64,000 nucleotides of DNA from Chryseobacterium flavum (GTDB lineage Bacteria; Bacteroidota; Bacteroidia; Flavobacteriales; Weeksellaceae): assembly GCF_003385595.1 (NCBI RefSeq), contig NZ_QNUE01000005.1:1-64000 (forward strand). Direction: 5' to 3'. A program made the position numbers and the translations under genes. Shown in pieces: positions 1 to 7,861 of the stretch. The notes beneath the pieces were generated by a model, which searched no databases, was not told where the DNA came from, and was given only the letters and a program-made list of their open reading frames with translations. Position 1 is the first letter of the stretch, and each line of letters begins with the position of its first letter.

Positions 1-33
1 ACACACAGCAAATTAATCAATTTGCAAATATTA

Positions 34-58
34 GGAAAGCAAAAGCTTTCCTTTTTTT
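34..58 (+). terminator. Rho-independent terminator of a gene upstream of the window
   Basis: A perfect 7-bp stem (GGAAAGC/GCTTTCC) with an AAAA loop is followed directly by seven T. No plus-strand gene precedes it here, so it should end a gene lying before base 1. Confidence 0.75.
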
Positions 59-64
59 ATGCTC

Positions 65-96
65 AAAAAAAGACTGCCTCACTTTTGAGACAGCCT
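65..96 (-). terminator. Terminator of the panD/flippase operon
   Basis: An 11-bp stem (71-81 with 86-96, G-U pairs in the minus-strand RNA) with a 4-nt loop runs into a T-run on the minus strand (A65-A70 on plus). It lies about 25 bp after the stop codon of the flippase-like gene. Confidence 0.75.
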
Positions 97-121
97 CTTA
101 TATAAATATCTGTAAATAAAA

Positions 122-1144
122 TTAAAAATCTTTATTCAAAACTGCCACATTTCTTGCTTTTGCCAGCATCGGAATAGAGATCAGTCCCATGACCAGCATA
201 ATAACGATCTGAAGCGGAAGCGAAATAAATGAATAAGTAAGTCCCATCTCTGCACCAAGATCAGCACTTTTGCCCATGGATATAAATAAAGCCATAAACC
301 CATACTTCATTGCAAGATTATATGCTCCTATTCCTCCACTTGCCGGAATGATCATTCCCAATGTCCCCACTACAATAATGAAAAAGCCATCTGCTATGGT
401 AAAGCCGGAAGTTTCCGGAAGTGCAAAACACACGAGGTAAGCTGCAAAATAATAGGAAATCCATATTCCTAATGTGTATATAATAAATTTCCCTTTTTGC
501 TTTAATTTAAAAATGGTAGCCAATCCCTGAAAAATTCCGTCTATAAAATTTACAATCTTACCTAAAAAAGGAACGTCTGCAAGTTTCTTTTTAAATATAA
601 AAAACAAGACAGTGCCTGCAGCTAATACAGAAAGAACGATTAAAATCTTATTGGGATTAATATTCACTCCTGAATTTTCATAAAAAGACAGGATAGCCTC
701 ATATTTAAACAATAAAGTCAGTCCCAGAAATCCTAGCATACATATAAGATCCACCACTCTTTCCAGAATTATGGTTCCAAACGATTTATCCACAGGTACT
801 TTTTCAACACCATACAGGGCTGTTGCCCTTGCCAGTTCTCCACTTCTCGGGATAGTCAGGTTCATCAGATACCCGAAGGAAATAGACCAAAGAGAATTGG
901 AATTGGAGATCCTGTGTCCCATAGGCTCCAGCATCAAATTCCAGCGAATAGCTCTGAACCAGTAAGCCAGGATACCAAATCCTGCCGCAAACACAACCCA
1001 AAGATAATTTGCCCTGGCCAATGATTTTTGTATTACTTTAAAATCAAGGCCTTTCAAGGCAAGCCATAAAAAAAAGCCTGCAAAAGCAAGCGATATTACT
1101 ATTGTAAGTATTGACTTTAAAGGATTATTAGATGATCTCTCCAT
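122..1144 (-). CDS. YbhN/UPF0104-family membrane protein (lysylphosphatidylglycerol synthase TM-region-like flippase)
   Basis: A polytopic inner-membrane protein of about 340 residues. It matches the lysylphosphatidylglycerol synthetase/UPF0104 transmembrane family, whose members are proposed lipid flippases or glycosyl-lipid accessory proteins. I see eight or so hydrophobic segments, and the family-typical IPRSGELARATALYG and SGGIGAYNLAMKYGF regions, which carry the conserved arginine/glycine-rich loop. An ATG at 1174 is in frame but lies inside panD. I prefer the ATG at 1144, 4 bp after the panD stop, because the protein then starts with a short polar stretch just before the first membrane helix. 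It is the second gene of a two-gene operon with panD. The substrate cannot be told from sequence. Confidence 0.8.
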   Translation of the reverse strand: MERSSNNPLKSILTIVISLAFAGFFLWLALKGLDFKVIQKSLARANYLWVVFAAGFGILAYWFRAIRWNLMLEPMGHRISNSNSLWSISFGYLMNLTIPRSGELARATALYGVEKVPVDKSFGTIILERVVDLICMLGFLGLTLLFKYEAILSFYENSGVNINPNKILIVLSVLAAGTVLFFIFKKKLADVPFLGKIVNFIDGIFQGLATIFKLKQKGKFIIYTLGIWISYYFAAYLVCFALPETSGFTIADGFFIIVVGTLGMIIPASGGIGAYNLAMKYGFMALFISMGKSADLGAEMGLTYSFISLPLQIVIMLVMGLISIPMLAKARNVAVLNKDF

Positions 1145-1148
1145 CGAA

Positions 1149-1499
1149 TTATGTAAGAAGGTTTGTTTTTTCATCCGGGAAAACGATCTTAGGCTGGAAA
1201 TCTTTTGCTTCTTCAGGGCTCATCTGCGCATAAGCAATAATAATGATGATATCATCTTTCTGTACTTTTCTGGCAGCAGGCCCGTTCAGACATACTTCCC
1301 CCGATTTTCGTTTCCCTTTGATAACATAAGTATCAAAACGTTCCCCGTTATTCACATTCACAATGTAGACTCTTTCCCCCACTACCAGACCGGCAGCTTC
1401 TATGAGATCTTCATCTATCGTTATACTCCCTATATAATTAAGGTCTGAGGCTGTAACTCTTACCCTGTGGATCTTAGACTTAAAAACTTCTATTAACAT
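1149..1499 (-). CDS. panD: Aspartate 1-decarboxylase (pyruvoyl enzyme)
   Basis: PanD makes beta-alanine from L-aspartate for pantothenate and coenzyme A synthesis in the cytoplasm. The length (116 aa) is normal for the proenzyme. The self-cleavage site is visible as Gly24-Ser25 in YIGSITID; Ser25 becomes the pyruvoyl group. Also conserved are the substrate-binding Lys9 region (FKSKIHRV), [11 protein letters not shown] and the LNGPAAR motif. It is the first gene of an operon with the downstream membrane protein. A TAAATTTG box on the minus strand ends only 4 nt before the ATG, so the mRNA probably has little or no 5' leader. Confidence 0.97.
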   Translation of the reverse strand: MLIEVFKSKIHRVRVTASDLNYIGSITIDEDLIEAAGLVVGERVYIVNVNNGERFDTYVIKGKRKSGEVCLNGPAARKVQKDDIIIIIAYAQMSPEEAKDFQPKIVFPDEKTNLLT

Positions 1500-1503
1500 A
1501 CTG

Positions 1504-1511
1504 CAAATTTA
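1504..1511 (-). promoter_or_regulatory. -7 promoter element of panD (TAAATTTG)
   Basis: It reads TAAATTTG on the minus strand, a full match to the Bacteroidota TAnnTTTG consensus. Only CAGT separates it from the panD ATG at 1499, so transcription would begin at or next to the start codon. No clear -33 TTTG is visible. Confidence 0.55.
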
Positions 1512-1834
1512 TTAATAAAAATTAATAAAACAGGTGTTGATTTTCATTTTAAAACTCCCATTAACAGTGCTCTTTATTTTAATAAAACCTAAAAATTACC
1601 AATATTGATTACAAAATTAACAAACATATCATCAAAAAAATTAATTGTTTACAGATAATTTAGGATTTAATAAATACATGAAACAATATTAATTTTTTGC
1701 TAAAGTCAATACACATAAGCATTTGGCATGATTTTAGCAACCTGTAACGTAGATTTTTCGTGAAAAACTGAATTATCATATTTTAACTATTTTCATCAAA
1801 AAGCAAAAAAATTATATAAGTTTTAATAAAAAAA

Positions 1835-1864
1835 TTGCACAATTAGAAAATAGTATTATATTTG
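1835..1864 (+). promoter_or_regulatory. Promoter of the HU gene (TTG-N19-TATATTTG)
   Basis: TTG at 1835-1837 and TATATTTG at 1857-1864 are separated by 19 nt, a full match to the Bacteroidota housekeeping promoter pattern. The predicted start near 1868 gives a leader of about 30 nt before the HU ATG. Confidence 0.65.
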
Positions 1865-1898
1865 CTATAATTACGAACTAACTTTAATATTAAAAATT

Positions 1899-2189
1899 AT
1901 GAACAAGTCTGAATTAATCGACGCAATCGCAAAAGATGCAGGTATCACTAAAGTTGCAGCTAAAGCTGCTTTAGAATCTTTTATTTCTAACGTAACTTCT
2001 ACTTTAAAGAAAAAAGACGGAAAAGTTTCTTTAGTAGGATTCGGTACTTTCTCAGTAGCTGAGAGAGCAGCTAGACAAGGTATTAACCCTGCAACAAAAA
2101 AACCAATTAAAATTGCTGCTAAAAAAGTTGCTAAATTCAAGGCTGGTGCTGATTTATCAAACGCAGTTTCCGGTGCTAAGAAAAAATAA
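1899..2189 (+). CDS. HU-family DNA-binding protein
   Basis: A small basic histone-like protein (96 aa) that binds and bends DNA as a dimer. The HU/IHF signature is visible: MNKSELIDAIAKDAGITK at the start, the dimer core KAALESFISNVTSTLKKKDGKVSLVGFGTFSV, and the arm region ERAARQGINPATKKPIKIAA with the NPxT-type tip motif (NPATKK). The C-terminal extension after VAKFKAGADLSNAV is short and lysine-rich. The gene stands alone with its own promoter and a strong terminator 20 bp downstream, as expected for an abundant nucleoid protein. The family is certain; HU versus IHF-like specificity is not resolved by sequence. Confidence 0.96.
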   Translation: MNKSELIDAIAKDAGITKVAAKAALESFISNVTSTLKKKDGKVSLVGFGTFSVAERAARQGINPATKKPIKIAAKKVAKFKAGADLSNAVSGAKKK

Positions 2190-2210
2190 TCATTCAGATT
2201 AAGAAAATTT

Positions 2211-2240
2211 AAAGGCTGTTTCTTTAGAAACAGCCTTTTT
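2211..2240 (+). terminator. Terminator of the HU gene
   Basis: A 12-bp perfect stem (AAAGGCTGTTTC, 2211-2222, with its complement at 2227-2238) and a TTTA loop end in a T-run. Confidence 0.9.
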
Positions 2241-2335
2241 ATTAGTTATAATATCACATAATAAAGTCATAGATTGAGCTTTATATGATAATGAGTTTAT
2301 TATTCAGTCAATCAGATTTCTGCCTCTACCACCGT

Positions 2336-2977
2336 TTATGGTGCTAAACGGGAAATTTTCCAGTCCAGATCATCCAGTTGATAGATAATACGGTCGTGGA
2401 GACGATTAGGTCTTCCCTGCCAGAATTCAATTTCATACGGCTTTGCAATATAACCACCCCAGTTTAAAGGTCTCGGAACTTCTGTATTCTCAAATTCCTT
2501 TTCCAGAGCTGACAGTTTTTCCTCAAGAAACTCCCTGTTTGGAATCACCTCGCTTTGCGGAGAAACCACTGCCCCCAACTGACTTCCTTTAGGCCTGGAA
2601 TGAAAATAACCATCACTTAAGTTTTCAGCTACTTTTTCCAGATCAGCCTTAATAATAATCTGCCTTTCCAGATTGGGCCAGAAAAAATGAAGGCATGCTT
2701 TATGATTATACTCTATTGCTTTTCCTTTTCTGCTGTTATAGTTTGTATAAAAAATAAATCCTTCATGAGTATATGCCTTAAGCAGCACCATTCTTGTCCT
2801 CGGGCAACCATCTTCCTCTACCGTAGAAAGAGCCATTGCATTGGCTTCTGAGATCAAAGGGCTCTCACTCGCTTCCAGAAACCAATCCCTGAATTGCTCA
2901 ATCGGATTTTGTTTTACCTCACTTTCAATAAGTTGGGATTTCTCGTACACTTTTCTTTTGTCGTGCAGGTTTTCCAT
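2336..2977 (-). CDS. pdxH: Pyridoxamine 5'-phosphate oxidase
   Basis: PdxH oxidises pyridoxine/pyridoxamine 5'-phosphate to pyridoxal 5'-phosphate using FMN. The 213-aa length is normal. Visible motifs include the N-terminal MALSTVEEDGCPRTRMVLLK with the FMN-contacting RMVLLK, the GFIFYTNYNSRKGK stretch, the RPKGSQLGAVVSPQS motif, and the C-terminal signature WGGYIAKPYEIEFWQGRPNR followed by LHDRI and ending in RLAP. It is divergent from the YqgE gene, with 24 bp between the start codons. Its likely -7 box (TACCTTTG, minus strand, 3016-3023) lies inside the neighbour's coding region, so the two divergent transcripts overlap. Confidence 0.96.
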   Translation of the reverse strand: MENLHDKRKVYEKSQLIESEVKQNPIEQFRDWFLEASESPLISEANAMALSTVEEDGCPRTRMVLLKAYTHEGFIFYTNYNSRKGKAIEYNHKACLHFFWPNLERQIIIKADLEKVAENLSDGYFHSRPKGSQLGAVVSPQSEVIPNREFLEEKLSALEKEFENTEVPRPLNWGGYIAKPYEIEFWQGRPNRLHDRIIYQLDDLDWKISRLAP

Positions 2978-2990
2978 AAATATTTTTTAT

Positions 2991-2998
2991 TAAATTTG
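2991..2998 (+). promoter_or_regulatory. -7 promoter element of the YqgE/AlgH gene (TAAATTTG)
   Basis: A full match to TAnnTTTG, 3 nt before the ATG at 3002, which suggests a leaderless transcript and supports that start codon over upstream in-frame ones. No -33 element at the usual distance is clear. Confidence 0.5.
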
Positions 2999-3001
2999 AG
3001 T

Positions 3002-3550
3002 ATGAATCACTCATACAAAGGTAAAATATTAATCTCGACCCCCGACATTTCCGGTGATATTTTTTCAAGATCGGTAGTATTGGTTATTGAACACAATGAA
3101 AGCGGAGCATTTGGTTTGATATTAAATAAAAAAAACAGCCAGATGAGTACTAAATTCAAAGATTTTTTTGATTTCAAAATTGAAGTTTATGACGGCGGCC
3201 CTGTAGAAAATGATAAAGTATTTTTTATTGTAAAGGGTCCCAGAGTAACGGATATATATACAGATATTACTGATGAGTTTTATCTTACAGAAGATATCGA
3301 ACGTATTATTAATGCCGTATTAAATAATGAACTTGATATTCATCATGTAAAAATCTTTTCGGGATACTCAGGATGGTCACCCAATCAGCTGGATACTGAA
3401 GTTCAGCGAAAAATGTGGACTGTAGTTGATGTCTATAATCTTGATTACACTCTTCCAAATGATCAGACCCTTTGGAAATCTATTATGCAAAATTTAGGCG
3501 GAGAGTTTTTGCTTTGGGCCAATTCACCCGAGGATATTTCACTGAATTAA
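3002..3550 (+). CDS. YqgE/AlgH family protein
   Basis: A cytoplasmic protein of 182 aa in the YqgE/AlgH (UPF0301) family, whose molecular function is not established; in Pseudomonas a homologue affects alginate expression. Family hallmarks are GKILISTPDISGDIFSRSVV near the start, SGAFGLILNKK, YDGGPVENDKVFF, and HVKIFSGYSGWSPNQLDTE. The frame is open upstream to 2894, but residues before MNHSYKG are hydrophobic and not family-like. The start at 3002 also sits right after a -7 box. It is divergent from pdxH. Confidence 0.92.
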   Translation: MNHSYKGKILISTPDISGDIFSRSVVLVIEHNESGAFGLILNKKNSQMSTKFKDFFDFKIEVYDGGPVENDKVFFIVKGPRVTDIYTDITDEFYLTEDIERIINAVLNNELDIHHVKIFSGYSGWSPNQLDTEVQRKMWTVVDVYNLDYTLPNDQTLWKSIMQNLGGEFLLWANSPEDISLN

Positions 3551-3655
3551 CAACATATCAGTATATACCTTAAATATAATTAACAAATTTTAATATTATG
3601 TTAACTAATTTTTAAAAAACTTTTTCCGTTATTTGGAAAACCAAAATCACTGAAA

Positions 3656-4237
3656 ATGAAAGGCATTAAACTACTTGCTTTATTCCTCTTTTCTACAGCA
3701 TTTTTTTCTTTTACTCCTTTAAAAAAGAAGTACATTGTCATTGACGCAGGACATGGCGGAAATGATTCAGGTGTTGTATATGGTGAGTTTTCTGAAAAAG
3801 ATATTTCATTAAAGATCGCTAAAAAAATCCAGAAAATCAGTGAAAATCAAAGCAGGTATGAAATTATCCTGACCAGAAATACGGATAGTCCTTCCAGTCT
3901 TTCTGAAAGAACAGCCCAAATCAACCGTCTCAGTCCGGAGATGGTAATCTCTCTACATGTAAACGGATCCCCCCAGGAAGAAACACCCAATCAGGGAACA
4001 GAAATTTTTGTACAAAATTCAGAACAATCAAAAAAACTGGCCGGAAAAATTTCCGGAAAATTAAACGCACGCACCATTGAAGGGCGCAATCTCCATATTT
4101 TAAGAGAGACTCAGTCTCCGGCAGTATTAATAGAACTTGGATTTATCAATAATACGAGAGACAGGGAATATATGACCAGTGAAAAGGGGCAACAGGAAAT
4201 AGCACAAAAATTCGTTGAAGTCTTCAACGAGTACTAA
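3656..4237 (+). CDS. N-acetylmuramoyl-L-alanine amidase (Amidase_3)
   Basis: A zinc amidase of the AmiA/AmiC catalytic family that cleaves the amide bond between MurNAc and the stem peptide. An N-terminal signal sequence (MKGIKLLALFLFSTAFFSF) sends it out of the cytoplasm. The catalytic domain follows at once: IVIDAGHGGNDSG (zinc His), SEKDISLKIAKKI with the Glu ligand, LSERTAQINRLSPEMVISLHVNG (zinc His), and ILRETQSPAVLIELGFINN with the catalytic Glu. At 193 aa it is a minimal form, without AMIN or SPOR domains. It is a single gene followed by a terminator. Confidence 0.93.
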   Translation: MKGIKLLALFLFSTAFFSFTPLKKKYIVIDAGHGGNDSGVVYGEFSEKDISLKIAKKIQKISENQSRYEIILTRNTDSPSSLSERTAQINRLSPEMVISLHVNGSPQEETPNQGTEIFVQNSEQSKKLAGKISGKLNARTIEGRNLHILRETQSPAVLIELGFINNTRDREYMTSEKGQQEIAQKFVEVFNEY

Positions 4238-4270
4238 ATACAAGAAACAATTTCTGATTTACTCAGAATA

Positions 4271-4326
4271 AAACCCGGTAAAGGACTTTCGGAACTTTGT
4301 TGTTTACCGGGTTTGTCAATTTTTTT
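4271..4326 (+). terminator. Terminator after the amidase gene
   Basis: A 12-bp perfect stem (AAACCCGGTAAA, 4271-4282, with 4303-4314) and a long 20-nt loop, followed after five bases by a T-run. It also faces the end of the minus-strand aminotransferase gene and may work in both directions. Confidence 0.65.
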
Positions 4327-5137
4327 AATTAAAACTCTCTCTCCATTTTTCTATCAAATCTGAAAAACGATGAGATTCAAAAGTCTTATTTCTTATTTTA
4401 CCTACAGAAAATATGCCTTTCTCATCAGAAATCAATAAAATTTCTTCAGCTTTTTGAGATTCGAAGGCAATGATTTCATGTTCCTGGATATCCGCAAGGT
4501 TATTTTTATGCAGGTACGTCACAAAATTCTCCATCAAAGGAGAAATATAAGCACCTTCTGACTGCTTGGGAACTTTAATTACATCTCCTTCAAGAAAAAG
4601 AAGATTTCCTGAAGTAGAACGCGCAATTCTTTTATTCGGATTCAAAAGAATAACATCATCAAGATCATTTTCCTGGGCATAGATTCTACCATAAATATTT
4701 TCAGGACAATGAACTCTGATATTGCTTAACAGATTATTATTTACATTAATCTCTTTAATAAGATCAAGTTCCAGTGGTTTATGATGAACCTGAAGCACAT
4801 CCTCTATTTCTGTCACTTCATAAAAATAAGAGACTGATGATTTTGCCAGATTCCCGGTATCCTCGTTTCTGAAAACCTGAAAATTGATAATTCCGTTCTG
4901 TATTCCTCTGCCTTCAATAATATCCTTTCGGAAAAGAGCCTGAAAAAACTCCAGTGTGTATGTAAGAGGAATATTCATTCTCATCTTTCTCATGGAAGCC
5001 ATCAGGAAAAAGTAACACTCTTCATCCATGATTAGCCTGCTGTCTCTCATAAAGAAAGAAACCTTCACTGCATCGCCTCTAAGAAAGGCTCTGTTGTTTA
5101 CATTTAATGCTCCTGATGTAAAATATTGATTTTCCAA
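4325..5137 (-). CDS. Class IV aminotransferase-like protein (PabC/BCAT fold)
   Basis: A 270-aa protein with the overall plan of fold-type IV PLP enzymes such as aminodeoxychorismate lyase. Similarity is clearest in the C-terminal part: DDVILLNPNKRIARSTSGNLLFLEGD corresponds to the family's ALLLxxxGxVxExTxSNLF motif, and ISPLMENF to the region that follows. The lysine that normally holds PLP, expected about 25 residues before DDVILLN, is not seen; the stretch reads NLLSNIRVHCPENIYGRIY. The protein may therefore be a non-catalytic or altered homologue. It lies upstream of the START-like gene on the other side of a small gap, a pairing seen in many flavobacteria. The family is likely; activity is uncertain. 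Confidence 0.75.
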   Translation of the reverse strand: MENQYFTSGALNVNNRAFLRGDAVKVSFFMRDSRLIMDEECYFFLMASMRKMRMNIPLTYTLEFFQALFRKDIIEGRGIQNGIINFQVFRNEDTGNLAKSSVSYFYEVTEIEDVLQVHHKPLELDLIKEINVNNNLLSNIRVHCPENIYGRIYAQENDLDDVILLNPNKRIARSTSGNLLFLEGDVIKVPKQSEGAYISPLMENFVTYLHKNNLADIQEHEIIAFESQKAEEILLISDEKGIFSVGKIRNKTFESHRFSDLIEKWRESFN

Positions 5138-5217
5138 TTTTTGATATGATTTATTTACAAAAAAATAATGAACGATAAATCGTTCATCAGTTTTATCATT
5201 TTAATAACGGTACTGCA

Positions 5218-5604
5218 TTATGCTGCACCTAATTTTATTCTGAGGTTTTCAATAAGATTTTCCCAATACATTGCGTTTTCTTCCTCATCTCCTTCTTCAC
5301 AGAAATCTGTAATATTCAGAGACAGGTCTTCTGTAATATCGTCTATTACGATAGTCATTTCAAAGAAGTTTTTAGTTCCTTCATCTTCTTCCCATCTGAA
5401 ACGCACGAAACCTTCAGGCTTATATCTGATCAAAGTGGCCTTTTCAGCAGGTCCTCCGCCCCAGCTAAAAAAGAAATCATCGCCTTTCTCTGTTACCTCA
5501 TCCGCAAACCATTCAGATAACCCTTCTGCGGTTGCCAGATATTCATATAAAATCTCTGATAAACAATGCATTGGGAATTCGTAATGGACTTTATGTTTCG
5601 CCAT
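5218..5604 (-). CDS. START-like/SRPBCC domain protein
   Basis: A soluble 128-aa protein with the look of an SRPBCC (START/AHSA1-like) ligand-binding fold: MAKHKVHYEFP, LYEYLATAEGLSEWFADEVTEKGDDFFFSWGG, ATLIRYKPEGFVRFRWEEDE, and a C-terminal amphipathic helix (ENAMYWENLIENLRIKLGAA). The frame opens further upstream, but I chose the ATG at 5604 because the preceding residues are not domain-like. The protein is strongly acidic. The ligand is unknown. It is commonly found beside the class IV aminotransferase-like gene in this group, which suggests a shared role that I cannot name. Confidence 0.8.
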   Translation of the reverse strand: MAKHKVHYEFPMHCLSEILYEYLATAEGLSEWFADEVTEKGDDFFFSWGGGPAEKATLIRYKPEGFVRFRWEEDEGTKNFFEMTIVIDDITEDLSLNITDFCEEGDEEENAMYWENLIENLRIKLGAA

Positions 5605-5763
5605 ATAATCTTTGTTTTTATCGTCCCGCAATATATAAATTAATTTTTTTATTACACAAAAAAGCAATTACTTTTTTAAAGAATCTGCATGATATTTATC
5701 AGAGATATAAAATCTGTAATTTACTCAATAAAAGGATTTAAAATTGCCATGCAGAACATAAAA

Positions 5764-5789
5764 AAAGTCTCTTCAAACAGAGGGACTTT
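5764..5789 (-). terminator. Terminator of the class III aminotransferase gene
   Basis: A 9-bp stem (5764-5772 with 5781-5789, one non-Watson-Crick pair) is followed on the minus strand by a run of T (A-run just left of 5764). It lies 6 bp past the stop codon. Confidence 0.65.
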
Positions 5790-5794
5790 AATCT

Positions 5795-6976
5795 TTAATT
5801 TTCATTTAATACATCAAGGATAATCTGACAACCTTCTTTTATTTCATCCATAGATAATGTAAGCGGCGGGGATATTCTTAAATATTCATTTCTGTACAGC
5901 TGCCAGAAAACAATAAGTCCTCTTTCCATACATTTCCTGGCTACTTCCAGGGTATATTCCGGGCTTCCAAGGTTTACTGCCAGCATTAGTCCTTTACCAT
6001 TGATATTTTTAATTTTAGGGTGCACCAAAAGTTTTCTGAATAATTTTTCTTTTTCTGCAGCTTCATCCATTAAGCCACTATCCAGCACTTCTTTCAGAGT
6101 AGCATAACTGGCTGCGGCAATAAGCGGATTCCCTCCAAATGTAGTAATATGGCCTAGTTTGGGAGAATGTGATAATGTTTCCATAATTTCCCGTGAGCTC
6201 ATAAAAGCACCTACCGGAACTCCTCCTCCCATTCCTTTCCCCATGACAAGAATGTCAGGAACAATTCCAAAATGCTCAAAAGAAAATAATTTTCCGGTCC
6301 TTCCAAACCCCGGCTGAATTTCATCAAGAATCAAAAGCGCTCCAACTTCTTCGCACCTTTTTTTTAATTTGATCAGATAATCCTCGTCCGGGACCAAAAA
6401 ACCTGCCGCTCCCTGGATGGTTTCCAGAATGACACAAGCAGTTTTTTCTGTAATTTTTTCAAATTCGTTTTCATTATTAAATTCAATAAAAGTGACCATC
6501 GGTAATAGTGGACGGAATTCTCTTTTATGATATTCATTTCCTGAAACACTTAAAGCCCCATGGGTATTCCCATGATAAGAATTTTTAAACGAGACAATCT
6601 CTTCTCTCCCTGTATATCGTTTTGCCAGTTTTAAGCTTCCGTCAATAGCTTCAGCACCACTATTTACCAGATACGTTACTTCTAGTGGTTCCGGAGTAGC
6701 TTCAGCAAGTAACTGACACAGCATTACAGGTTTTTCCTGTGCATATTCACCATATACCATTACGTGGAGATATCTGTCTGCCTGTTCCTTGATTGCACTG
6801 ACAACTTTAGGATGCGAGTGTCCTAATGTATTGGCAGAAACTCCTGCTACAAAATCCAGATACTTTTTTCCGTCCGTTCCATAAATATAGCTTCCTTCTG
6901 CTTTTTCCACTTCAAAACCTGCAGCAAATTTTGTCGTTTGTGCCTGATATATAAAAAAATCTTTTTGCATTTCCAT
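5795..6976 (-). CDS. Class III aminotransferase (acetylornithine/4-aminobutyrate type)
   Basis: A 393-aa PLP-dependent enzyme of the class III (ornithine/GABA/acetylornithine) family. Visible motifs: YLDFVAGVSANTLGHSHPKV at the start, the PLP-phosphate loop NSGAEAIDGSLKLAKRYTGR, SYHGNTHGALSVSGN, the aspartate LILDEIQPGFGRTGK that contacts the PLP ring nitrogen, and the Schiff-base lysine in ILVMGKGMGGGVPVGAF. The length is complete. The amino donor and acceptor cannot be assigned from sequence alone. It is a single gene with a minus-strand TAGCTTTG box at 6993-7000 and a terminator. Confidence 0.9.
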   Translation of the reverse strand: MEMQKDFFIYQAQTTKFAAGFEVEKAEGSYIYGTDGKKYLDFVAGVSANTLGHSHPKVVSAIKEQADRYLHVMVYGEYAQEKPVMLCQLLAEATPEPLEVTYLVNSGAEAIDGSLKLAKRYTGREEIVSFKNSYHGNTHGALSVSGNEYHKREFRPLLPMVTFIEFNNENEFEKITEKTACVILETIQGAAGFLVPDEDYLIKLKKRCEEVGALLILDEIQPGFGRTGKLFSFEHFGIVPDILVMGKGMGGGVPVGAFMSSREIMETLSHSPKLGHITTFGGNPLIAAASYATLKEVLDSGLMDEAAEKEKLFRKLLVHPKIKNINGKGLMLAVNLGSPEYTLEVARKCMERGLIVFWQLYRNEYLRISPPLTLSMDEIKEGCQIILDVLNEN

Positions 6977-7082
6977 CTTTCGAAAATTTTAGCAAAGCTA
7001 TAAAACATTCATCAAATGCCGAAATTATAAGCACTGAATAAAATATCCCCCAATTGTTGGAGGATATATATCATTGTAATTT

Positions 7083-7859
7083 TTACAATATTTTTTCAAC
7101 TGTTACAAAACTGTTAGGAACTATATTATATGCTGTTGTTCCTCCAACCTCAGAAATAGCTTCCAGGGTAATGTATTGCCCTTGGATAGCATATACTGAA
7201 AAATCTAAACTGATTTTTCTGATCGTACCATCAAAATTGACTGTGTTTTCCAACAGCTGAAATCTTTTAGTATCATTGACATATAAGCTGGCTCCTAGCC
7301 TGTTACTAAAAACGCCTGCAGAGCCTGTAAAATTCAGACTTACATTAATCCGGTATAGCCCACTCTGCCGAATATAGAGCTTATTCAGATCAGTACCGCT
7401 TACCGGCACATTTGTTTTAAGCTTCAATGGATCTGCTAAAAAGGCGGGTTTATTTATTAAGGAATTAATGGGAAGCATTACCGCTCCTGAAGTAGTACTG
7501 ACAGGATTGATCTGAAATCTGGAAATATTATCCGATTCAACCTCAAAAGCTTTGCTCCAGACAAGTCCGTCAAATACCATCGCCTGACCGGTACTTTTAA
7601 CGAACAGCAACATTCCTCTCAAAGCCTCAATTCTTGATGAAGGAACATTTACCCCTGTATACGGAAGGTCAGCCGGAGTTTCAACGGCTGGTAAACCAAA
7701 ACCTTTAACTCCTGTTGATTCACTGGTATTGGTGATATACATCATTACCTGATCATTTCCGTTTGCATTAGAATCAGGATTGGGAATATTTGTAAAATTT
7801 ACCTGGGCACTGTATAGGTTTAATATAAATAAAGACAGGCAGAATATATATTTTTTCAT
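7083..7859 (-). CDS. Secreted protein of unknown function, third gene of a paralogous operon
   Basis: It is 258 aa with a Sec signal peptide (MKKYIFCLSLFILNLYSA, cleavage probably before QVNF). After a short N-terminal segment comes the motif GMLLFVKSTGQAMVFDGLVW, which recurs in altered form in the two upstream genes (hydrophobic strand, turn, DGxxW). The C-terminal half (about 120-258) is beta-rich with alternating hydrophobic residues and the segment RQSGLYRINVSLNFTG, resembling the jelly-roll of C1q/TNF-like modules; that resemblance is my inference. It ends in FVTVEKIL. No catalytic motif is visible. It is the last of three genes separated by 1-2 bp, so surely co-transcribed. It could be a surface or biofilm component. 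Confidence 0.75.
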   Translation of the reverse strand: MKKYIFCLSLFILNLYSAQVNFTNIPNPDSNANGNDQVMMYITNTSESTGVKGFGLPAVETPADLPYTGVNVPSSRIEALRGMLLFVKSTGQAMVFDGLVWSKAFEVESDNISRFQINPVSTTSGAVMLPINSLINKPAFLADPLKLKTNVPVSGTDLNKLYIRQSGLYRINVSLNFTGSAGVFSNRLGASLYVNDTKRFQLLENTVNFDGTIRKISLDFSVYAIQGQYITLEAISEVGGTTAYNIVPNSFVTVEKIL

Positions 7860-7861
7860 GA

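Larger units (their letters stand above)
1500..1898. other. Intergenic region between panD and the HU gene (399 bp)
   Basis: Very AT-rich, with no credible open frame. It holds the panD -7 box (1504-1511, minus strand) and the HU promoter (1835-1864). A sigma-54-like -24/-12 string (TGGCATG-N4-TAGCA, 1724-1739) points towards HU and matches the consensus at GG and GC with correct spacing; its significance is uncertain. Nothing else is recognised. Confidence 0.5.
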
